A DNA stretch of 64,000 bases from Erythrobacter aureus (GTDB lineage: Bacteria; Pseudomonadota; Alphaproteobacteria; Sphingomonadales; Sphingomonadaceae): positions 2,210,501 through 2,274,500 of the forward strand of contig NZ_CP031357.1 in the NCBI RefSeq assembly GCF_003355455.1, in the 5' to 3' direction. The notes below the pieces were generated by a model. That model saw nothing but the letters and a program-made list of their open reading frames with translations. It searched no databases and was not told the origin of the DNA. Made by a program: the position numbers and the translations under genes. Positions within the stretch are counted from its first letter, which is position 1. The number at the start of each line of letters is the position of its first letter. Shown one piece after another: positions 8,370 to 14,160 of this stretch.

Positions 8370-9044
8370 AGCTTGAGGATCGATGATCAGCGGGCTGAAT
8401 AGATCACGCTCTTTCAAATGATAGAGCTTTGTCATCTGATCTTTGAACTCTGCTTGACCACCGTAACTCGGATGACGAATCTTTATGATGGGCAGTTCGA
8501 TATTCAATCTAATCAAAGTGTTGAATGAATCGTTTCCGATGCCAATCAAACGGCGTGGCCGCAAAAGTTCGATTAGCCTTTCCAACAAGACGCCACCAGC
8601 TTTTCGTTCCATGGCTGTATGCGCACGATTAGAGAATGGGTTGTTTGGTTCGTGAGGGTGCAATGGAAAAACATTCCAGAGAAAAACCGGTGCCTCGACC
8701 CGTGAAAGAATATCCCACACCGCGGTAGCCGTGCGCTCCGGCATTAACTTTCCACTGGTTGGACGAGGCATTTCAATTTGCCACCGCGCCAAATGATCAT
8801 GAAAATGAACATCGTCCGTAAGAGCAAGGCCGGTGCGTCTACCACCTCTGTGACCGAGATCACGACCAACCCAAATCGCATCTAATTGACGACTTTCCGC
8901 TCTTTCAAGCATCTTCGAAAGTATACGCTCTCGAAATACCGGTGCCCCGTCTGCGTCAAAATATCGGCACTTCTCGCGATAGGGGTTGAAGGTATTCTCA
9001 AAAGTTAGCGCTTTTAGTTTCTTAATGAATTCCACTCGGCTCAT
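8286..9044 (-). CDS. uracil-DNA-glycosylase-superfamily protein
   Basis: 252 residues resembling the UDG fold: motif 1 IWVGRDLGHRGG (57-68) with downstream TGLAL, a middle motif WNVFPLHPH (123-131) and motif 2 HPSYGG (191-196). Family members remove uracil or other abnormal bases from DNA; the true substrate here is unknown. The start is ATG 9044, preceded by AAGGGGG at good spacing, and it overlaps the end of the MazG-like gene by 23 bases, implying translational coupling. The gene is clearly lower in GC than its surroundings. Residues from about 226 onward are encoded antisense to the HTH gene, so the natural C-terminus was probably lost or replaced when this segment joined host DNA. Confidence 0.75.
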   Translation of the reverse strand: MSRVEFIKKLKALTFENTFNPYREKCRYFDADGAPVFRERILSKMLERAESRQLDAIWVGRDLGHRGGRRTGLALTDDVHFHDHLARWQIEMPRPTSGKLMPERTATAVWDILSRVEAPVFLWNVFPLHPHEPNNPFSNRAHTAMERKAGGVLLERLIELLRPRRLIGIGNDSFNTLIRLNIELPIIKIRHPSYGGQAEFKDQMTKLYHLKERDLFSPLIIDPQASIPPIVLDRPPARVLRLLSLRLFLGRR

Positions 9045-10191
9045 CGGCATCCCCCTTAGCGAGGGGCTTATACTCGATCGTGCGATTCGCACGATCCCCG
9101 ACAACCACACCACCTCCATTTTTGCGGACTTTGCGGAACACCGCATATCCATCCAAAATTGCTCGCTCCCAAAGGCTGAGAGGGCATTCTTGAACTTCGT
9201 AGCCCCTTACAAAGCCTTCGACTGTTTTAAGCATATCGAACGATACGCGATCTTGTCCTTCGAAAAACTCTAGATCCTTCGCACGGGAAAATATCCACGC
9301 AGTCAAACCTTCCTCGACTACGATTGCACGCCCACTATCTTGTGCTTCATCAAAGTCGGGCACGCTTTTTCGCTTCTGCTTAATCAATGCACGCATAACA
9401 GGCGACCAGTGCAGGATTGCCGCATGCGCAAAATGAAAAACGTCATGGAAACGATAACCGTCTGGATCGCCGATATTGTCCGTGAGAGGGTCCCCGATAA
9501 ACACGTTGTTCCATCGAAGATAGCTTCTACCGGTGGCGCGCTCCCGGATTTCTATCTCAAATTTCTCGGGTAGCTGCTCCTCTTCAAGAAAACCGCTGTC
9601 GAACATAGGTAGATGGGCTGAGTTTGGTGCTACAAAACGGCCAACTGTTTTCTTAAGGTTTGATCTCGCGATTTGCGCAAAAGAGAGCTGAGCCACCTCC
9701 AGCGCTTTAAGGTAGTGGTCAACAAAATCCACAAGTAGTGGTTTTGGATCGTTCGCCTCTTCTCCGATCACCAATAGATTTGCCGCAGCTTGACCCAAAG
9801 AAAGTAGGGCATCATCAATAGCCCGCACGACTTTTGGCGAAATTATCCGCGATATCGAACCCGTTGTGAGATCGCTTGCAGCGATGACCGAAGTGTATCC
9901 AGTGCCAGAAATTACCTCAGCGAAGATTTCCTCGAGATTGATTTCGACGCGGCGGCATACAGCTGCGAGATACCACAAAGTATCGCCAAACTCCTCCTCG
10001 ACCGCTAATTGATATCCGTAATAAGCGTTACCCTCACGATGATGCTTCTTTGCGGTCGCCATTATTCCACCGACCTCGCCAAAAAGACCGAACAGGACCG
10101 GTCTGATGTCTGACTTCATACCGTCTGTGGCTGCAATTTTTTGGATGTAATCGGCCAGAAGGAACGTCCCGCTATCTGAATTCTCACTCAT
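9022..10191 (-). CDS. MazG-like NTP pyrophosphohydrolase with MazG_C-like domain
   Basis: 389 residues from ATG 10191, which has an excellent GGGAGG site; the open frame extends further upstream but without such a site. Residues 30-80 match the all-alpha MazG fold: a first helix with FGEVGG and a second with EEEFGDTLWYL. The second metal motif ExxD (E67, D70) is intact, whereas the first has E39 but Gly where a second acidic residue is usual. After a variable middle, residues 215-365 (YRFHDVFHFAHAAILHWSP and onward) resemble the C-terminal domain found on MazG proteins in nucleotide-modification operons. Expected role: hydrolysis of particular (d)NTPs to monophosphates. Translationally coupled to the UDG-like gene and divergent from the Nmad2 pair. 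Confidence 0.75.
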   Translation of the reverse strand: MSENSDSGTFLLADYIQKIAATDGMKSDIRPVLFGLFGEVGGIMATAKKHHREGNAYYGYQLAVEEEFGDTLWYLAAVCRRVEINLEEIFAEVISGTGYTSVIAASDLTTGSISRIISPKVVRAIDDALLSLGQAAANLLVIGEEANDPKPLLVDFVDHYLKALEVAQLSFAQIARSNLKKTVGRFVAPNSAHLPMFDSGFLEEEQLPEKFEIEIRERATGRSYLRWNNVFIGDPLTDNIGDPDGYRFHDVFHFAHAAILHWSPVMRALIKQKRKSVPDFDEAQDSGRAIVVEEGLTAWIFSRAKDLEFFEGQDRVSFDMLKTVEGFVRGYEVQECPLSLWERAILDGYAVFRKVRKNGGGVVVGDRANRTIEYKPLAKGDADEPSGIH

Positions 10192-10229
10192 CCAAAGACC
10201 TCCCAAACCCTTTTGCCGTGTCGTCGCTA

Positions 10230-10272
10230 TTGACAACATGAGCTTAAATATCAATGTTCCGACTTTGTTCAA
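10230..10272. promoter_or_regulatory. interlocked divergent promoters
   Basis: The 93 bases between the MazG-like and small unknown genes hold a rightward consensus -35 TTGACA (10230-10235) with AATGTT 17 bases on. Leftward, TTGAAC (10267-10272) and TATTTA (10245-10250) are 16 bases apart. The two promoters overlap, so one regulator or polymerase competition could control both arms together. The rightward -10 is weak. Confidence 0.4.
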
Positions 10273-10284
10273 CCGGAGTTTACG

Positions 10285-10749
10285 ATGAAAAAGGCGTGTG
10301 TGTTTGCAATCGAGGGACAAGCCAATCCGGCAAGCTTTATAAAAGAGCTTGGATCAAAGGGCTATGCTGTGGAATTGATCGAGCTCGAGTTGGCGCAATT
10401 TAACGAATACAGAAACTGTGATCCAATCAATCTGCCAGACAATATTCGTTCAAAAATTGAATCAGCAGATTTAGTGATTTTCTATTTGTCAGAAGCCTTC
10501 CTCGATGATGATGGTTTCGAGGGTCTAGCCCAGTGTGCCGCAGGTGCTGGAGCTGACATCCTCGGCGTTTGGCCTTCTGGCGTGGGCGTTCAGGAACTAC
10601 CTAAGACTATTACTGATTTTGGTGCGAGTGTCGTGAGTGAAGATAGTGCGAAATTGGATTCGGCACTTTCAGGCGAGGAAGACCAATGGGAGTTACCAGA
10701 CCAGTCGCCAGCGGAAAGCGCTGACAAAGAACACCAAAAGAAGTGCTGA
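10285..10749 (+). CDS. small Rossmann-like protein of unknown function
   Basis: 154 residues, starting at ATG 10285 after a GGAG site. I do not recognise a named family. The pattern suggests an alternating beta/alpha fold: strand KKACVFAI, a helix, strand AVELIEL, strand ADLVIFYLS, a Gly/Ala-rich helix QCAAGAGADILGVWPSG and strand GASVVSED. The tail is acidic and polar, ending in KKC. Order and depth resemble small flavodoxin- or TIR-like folds, but I see no catalytic signature, so no activity is claimed. It precedes the Nmad2 gene by 6 bases, so the two are surely cotranscribed and the protein probably works with it. Low GC like the rest of the cassette. Confidence 0.6.
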   Translation: MKKACVFAIEGQANPASFIKELGSKGYAVELIELELAQFNEYRNCDPINLPDNIRSKIESADLVIFYLSEAFLDDDGFEGLAQCAAGAGADILGVWPSGVGVQELPKTITDFGASVVSEDSAKLDSALSGEEDQWELPDQSPAESADKEHQKKC

Positions 10750-10755
10750 AAAGAG

Positions 10756-11574
10756 TTGCGTGTTTTTTCCTATCTCGTGGCTAGAGATTGGGGGTTTGCC
10801 CCGAATCCTTTCTATGGATACTGCACGTTAGCCTGCTGTAAGCCAACGATCCGTCGCGTGGCAGGTGTGGGTGATCTAATTGTTGGATGCGGAACGTCAG
10901 GAAATAATTTGCGCGGCCATCTTATTTTCATGATGCGGGTCACTGAAAAGTTGGACTTTGCCAACTATTGGCACGACCCCCGCTTCGAACGAAAGAAACC
11001 GAGGCTCGACGCAAGTAAATTGGCCTTCTACGGGGACAATATTTACGAACCTAAAGGTCAAGGATACTCGCAACATTTTTCACATCATAGCCTTTCCGAT
11101 GGGTCGCAGAACGACTACAATCTTGAGAAAGATACCGGCGCAGATCATGTTCTGATCTCCGACGACTTCGTCTATTTTGGTTCCAGCGCGCCCTCAATCC
11201 CTGCGCATCTGCGTGATTTCGAGGGAGTCGATTTATGTCCACCTACGCAAGGCCACATCAGTGAGAAAATATTCACGGAAATGGCCGAAGCCGTATCGGA
11301 GTATTTTGAGACACTAAAAGGGTCTAAGATCCGGGGACGCCAAAAAATTGGTAACGTTCAACAAAAAACTCATCTTATTCCGCGCATTTGTACGGTTTGC
11401 CAGCGGTTGAGCACCGGCATGCCTAATGGAAGGAACAATCACTCCTCCCCCATCCGCAGGGCAGCAATAAACGCTTCCTGCGGAATGCTCACATTGCCAT
11501 ACTCGCGCATCCTTGCCTTGCCCTTCTTCTGCTTTTCCAACAGCTTTTTCTTGCGCGTGATGTCGCCGCCGTAG
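10756..11574 (+). CDS. Nmad2-domain protein (nucleotide modification associated)
   Basis: The N-terminus RVFSYLVARDWGFAPNPF, followed by YGYCTLACCKPTIRR and GDLIVGCGTS, matches the Nmad2 family, a domain defined by genome context around base and nucleotide modification genes; its biochemical activity is not established. The start is TTG 10756, six bases after the preceding stop, with GAAAAGAG before it. No ATG lies near, so coupling to the upstream gene is likely. About 225 residues look native. The last 44 are encoded antisense to the truncated lepA copy, so the original stop was lost at a recombination joint or the domain ends earlier and the tail is filler. Low GC. Family assignment is from recall of its conserved opening. 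Confidence 0.7.
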   Translation: MRVFSYLVARDWGFAPNPFYGYCTLACCKPTIRRVAGVGDLIVGCGTSGNNLRGHLIFMMRVTEKLDFANYWHDPRFERKKPRLDASKLAFYGDNIYEPKGQGYSQHFSHHSLSDGSQNDYNLEKDTGADHVLISDDFVYFGSSAPSIPAHLRDFEGVDLCPPTQGHISEKIFTEMAEAVSEYFETLKGSKIRGRQKIGNVQQKTHLIPRICTVCQRLSTGMPNGRNNHSSPIRRAAINASCGMLTLPYSRILALPFFCFSNSFFLRVMSPP

Positions 11575-11652
11575 CATTGGGCGGTGACGTCCTTGCGCCG
11601 CGCGGCGATCATCTCGCGGGCGATGATCTTGCCGCCGATCGCGGCCTGCGTT
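11439..11652 (-). pseudogene. lepA: truncated extra copy of the lepA 3' end
   Basis: Encodes the last 70 or so residues of EF-4, from QAAIGGKIIARE to ALRMGEE, followed by TGA. The intact lepA ends in TAG. By eye the 210 bases are about 85-90% identical to 12265-12472, so this is a copy from another lepA lineage and not a fresh tandem duplication. Homology stops abruptly at GCCGATCGCGGCCTG near 11650; there is no start, GTPase domain or other upstream lepA sequence. It cannot function. It lies between the Nmad2 gene and ccdAB and probably marks a recombination or integration joint. Confidence 0.85.
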
Positions 11653-11661
11653 TGATCACCT

Positions 11662-11693
11662 TTTACGCACACTTGATATATATTGTTTACGCA
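11662..11693 (+). promoter_or_regulatory. ccdAB promoter/operator region
   Basis: An AT-rich stretch directly before ccdA carries TTTACGCA twice in direct orientation (11662-11669 and 11686-11693), start to start 24 bases. TTGATA (11673-11678) and TATAGA (11694-11699) could be promoter elements at short spacing. CcdA-type antitoxins autorepress, so the repeats are reasonable operator half-sites. Confidence 0.4.
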
Positions 11694-11698
11694 TATAG

Positions 11699-11959
11699 AT
11701 GTGTCGTATGATCAATCAGTTTATCGATGAGCGCCGGGTTCCGCGCAAGCGCACCAGCATGACGATCCGTCCGGATTACCTGCAAAGAGCGAAGGAGCTG
11801 GGAATCAATACGTCGGCAGCGGCCGAACAAGGCGTTGGCGACGCCATTCATAAGGCCGAAACTGCCAAGTGGATCGAGGAGAACAGGGAAGCCATTGAAA
11901 CGACAAATGATTGGGTCGCAGCAAACGAGCTTCCGCTTGCAGGGAAGCGCCTGTTTTAG
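11699..11959 (+). CDS. ccdA: type II antitoxin, CcdA family
   Basis: 86 residues; ATG 11708 is an alternative start that drops three residues. The N-terminal half has a ribbon-helix-helix-like pattern (KRTSMTIRPDYLQRAKELGINTSAAAEQG) that would bind the operator. The C-terminal half (KWIEENREAIETTNDWV and onward) matches the CcdA region that wraps around the toxin. The stop overlaps the toxin's GTG start in TAGTG, so antitoxin and toxin are translated in a coupled way. The pair sits between the two copies of the lepA 3' end. The role would be neutralising CcdB and repressing the operon. Confidence 0.88.
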   Translation: MCRMINQFIDERRVPRKRTSMTIRPDYLQRAKELGINTSAAAEQGVGDAIHKAETAKWIEENREAIETTNDWVAANELPLAGKRLF

Positions 11960-12258
11960 TGTCCCGGTTCGATGTCTTCCGCATGAAGGATGGCGGAACT
12001 CTGGTGGTCGCCTGTCAGGCGGGCATCCTAGATGATCTCAACACAAGGGTCGTCATCCCTCTGCTCCCGCAATCCGAAGCACCCAAGCCCGCGCGCAACC
12101 TGAACCCCGTATTTGATTTTGAGGGTGGCCGGTTTGTGTTGATGACGCAGCTTCTATCGGCGGTCAAAATGCGTGAATTGGGGAAGAAAGCAGGTTCTCT
12201 CGAGAGTGAAGAGCGGGCGATTATCAACGCACTGGATTTCCTGCTGACCGGGGTGTGA
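11959..12258 (+). CDS. ccdB: gyrase-poisoning toxin CcdB
   Basis: 99 residues from GTG 11959 (first residues SRFDVFRMKDGG), which overlaps the ccdA stop by one base. Typical CcdB features follow: LVVACQAGILDDL, VVIPLLP, a hydrophobic MTQLLSAVK strand and a C-terminal helix ending NALDFLLTGV. Family members trap DNA gyrase on DNA and are held inactive by CcdA. Full length compared with the 101-residue F-plasmid protein. Its stop lies three bases from the stop of lepA on the opposite strand, so the toxin gene abuts the intact lepA end exactly. A toxin-antitoxin pair at such a junction may stabilise the acquired segment. Confidence 0.9.
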   Translation: MSRFDVFRMKDGGTLVVACQAGILDDLNTRVVIPLLPQSEAPKPARNLNPVFDFEGGRFVLMTQLLSAVKMRELGKKAGSLESEERAIINALDFLLTGV

Positions 12259-12261
12259 TCC

Positions 12262-14097
12262 CTACTCCTCCCCCATCCGCAGCGCGGCGATGAAGGCTTC
12301 CTGCGGGATGCTCACATTGCCATACTCGCGCATCCGCGCCTTGCCCTTCTTCTGCTTCTCCAGCAGCTTTTTCTTACGCGTGATGTCGCCGCCATAGCAC
12401 TTTGCCGTCACGTCCTTGCGCAGGGCGGCGATGGTTTCGCGGGCGATGATCTTGCCGCCGATCGCGGCCTGGATCGGGATCTTGAACAGATGGCGCGGGA
12501 TGAGATCTTTCAGCCGCTCGCACATGCCGCGGCCGCGCTCTTCCGCCACGGAGCGGTGGACGATCAGTGATAGCGCGTCGACCGGCTCGTTATTGACCAG
12601 GATGTTCATCTTCACGAGGTCGCCTTCGCGCAGGCCGATCTGCTCGTAATCGAAGCTGGCATAGCCGCGGCTGATCGATTTGAGGCGGTCGTAAAAGTCG
12701 AACACCACCTCGTTCAGCGGCAGCTCGTAGCTCACCTGCGCGCGTCCGCCCACGTAAGTGAGGTCGGTCCGGATGCCGCGGCGGTCCTGGCACAGCTTGA
12801 GGATCGCGCCGAGATATTCGTCGGGCGTGTAGATCACCGCCTTGATCCACGGTTCCTCCACCGTCTCGATCCGGTTGACGTCGGGCCAGTCGGCGGGGTT
12901 GTGGATGTCGACGACCTTGGCGTCCTCGGTCTTGGTGTGGGCGAGGTGGACGCGGTAGACCACGGAAGGTGCCGTGGTGATGAGGTCGAGATCGTATTCG
13001 CGGCTGAGGCGTTCCTGGATGATTTCCAGGTGCAGCAGGCCGAGGAAACCGGCGCGGAAGCCGAAGCCCAGCGCGGCGCTGCTTTCCATTTCGTAGCTGA
13101 AGCTGGCATCGTTGAGGCGCAGCTTGCCGATGCTTTCGCGCAGCTTTTCGAAATCGGCGGCGTCGACCGGGAAGAGGCCGCAGAAGACCACGGGCTGGAC
13201 TTCCTTATAGCCGGCGAGCGCCTTTTCCGCCCCGCCCTTCACCGTGGTGATGGTGTCGCCGACGCGGGCCTGTTCGACTTCCTTGATCTGCGCGGTGATG
13301 AAGCCGATTTCGCCGGGGCCGAGTTCGGGCAAATCGGTGCGCTTGGGGGTGAAGCAGCCGACGCGGTCGATCAAATGCTGCGTGCCGCCCTGCATGAACT
13401 TGACGTTCAGCCCCTTGGTGATGACCCCGTCCATCACGCGCACCAGGATGACGACGCCGAGATAGGGGTCGTACCATGAGTCGACGAGCATGGCTTTCAG
13501 CGGGGCGTCGCGGTCGCCCGTGGGGGGCGGGATGCGCTTGACCAGGGCCTCGAGCGTTTCCTCGATGCCGATGCCGGACTTGGCCGATGTGAGGACGGCG
13601 CCGCCTTCCTCCCACGCCCCGGTGGCCTCGATGCCGACGATTTCCTCGATTTCCTCCGCCACGCGCTCGGGTTCGGCGGCGGGGAGGTCGATCTTGTTGA
13701 TGACGGGGACGATCTCGTGATCGTGCTCGATCGACTGGTAGACATTGGCGAGAGTCTGCGCCTCGACGCCCTGGGCTGCGTCCACCACCAGCAGCGCGCC
13801 TTCGCAGGCGGCGAGGGAGCGGGAGACTTCATAGGCGAAGTCGACATGGCCGGGCGTGTCCATGAGGTTGAGTTCGTAGGTCTCGCCATCGCGGGCGGTG
13901 TAGTCGAGGCGCACGGTCTGCGCCTTGATGGTGATGCCGCGCTCCTTCTCGATGTCCATGTTATCAAGCACTTGCTCGGACATCTCGCGCTCGGTCAGGC
14001 CGCCGCAGTGCTGGATCAGCCGGTCGGCCAGCGTGGATTTGCCATGGTCGATATGCGCGATGATGGAAAAATTGCGGATCTTGGAAAGGTCAGTCAT
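12262..14097 (-). CDS. lepA: elongation factor 4 (LepA)
   Basis: Ribosome-associated GTPase that back-translocates or remodels stalled ribosomes. 611 residues, normal length. G motifs are present: AHIDHGKST near residue 15, DTPGHVDFAYEV near residue 81 and NKIDLPAA near residue 135. The C-terminal LepA-specific domain ends ALRMGEE. The start at ATG 14097 gives the usual opening LSKIRNFSIIAHIDHG. The gene is intact. Its last 208 bases (12265-12472) are the partner of the truncated copy at 11439-11652. Confidence 0.97.
   Translation of the reverse strand: MTDLSKIRNFSIIAHIDHGKSTLADRLIQHCGGLTEREMSEQVLDNMDIEKERGITIKAQTVRLDYTARDGETYELNLMDTPGHVDFAYEVSRSLAACEGALLVVDAAQGVEAQTLANVYQSIEHDHEIVPVINKIDLPAAEPERVAEEIEEIVGIEATGAWEEGGAVLTSAKSGIGIEETLEALVKRIPPPTGDRDAPLKAMLVDSWYDPYLGVVILVRVMDGVITKGLNVKFMQGGTQHLIDRVGCFTPKRTDLPELGPGEIGFITAQIKEVEQARVGDTITTVKGGAEKALAGYKEVQPVVFCGLFPVDAADFEKLRESIGKLRLNDASFSYEMESSAALGFGFRAGFLGLLHLEIIQERLSREYDLDLITTAPSVVYRVHLAHTKTEDAKVVDIHNPADWPDVNRIETVEEPWIKAVIYTPDEYLGAILKLCQDRRGIRTDLTYVGGRAQVSYELPLNEVVFDFYDRLKSISRGYASFDYEQIGLREGDLVKMNILVNNEPVDALSLIVHRSVAEERGRGMCERLKDLIPRHLFKIPIQAAIGGKIIARETIAALRKDVTAKCYGGDITRKKKLLEKQKKGKARMREYGNVSIPQEAFIAALRMGEE
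12265..12472. repeat. direct repeat: native lepA 3' end
   Basis: Right-hand member of the direct repeat whose left member is 11442-11650. Together they bracket a segment containing only ccdAB. Mismatches are scattered and mostly silent, consistent with orthologous sequence from a relative. Confidence 0.8.
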
Positions 14098-14160
14098 TGC
14101 GAGCGCCCTTTAGCCGCACTCAAACCGCCTGTCAGCTAGCAAAGCGCGCCCGGATAGCGA

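Noticed and set aside
11439..11672. The truncated lepA copy as a real 77-residue gene
   Set aside because: It has only the C-terminal end of EF-4, with a start made from unrelated sequence; it cannot fold as a useful protein.
8370..12260. A complete integrative element with integrase or transposase
   Set aside because: No integrase, transposase, relaxase or terminal inverted repeats can be found; only the lepA direct repeat and composition change mark the segment.
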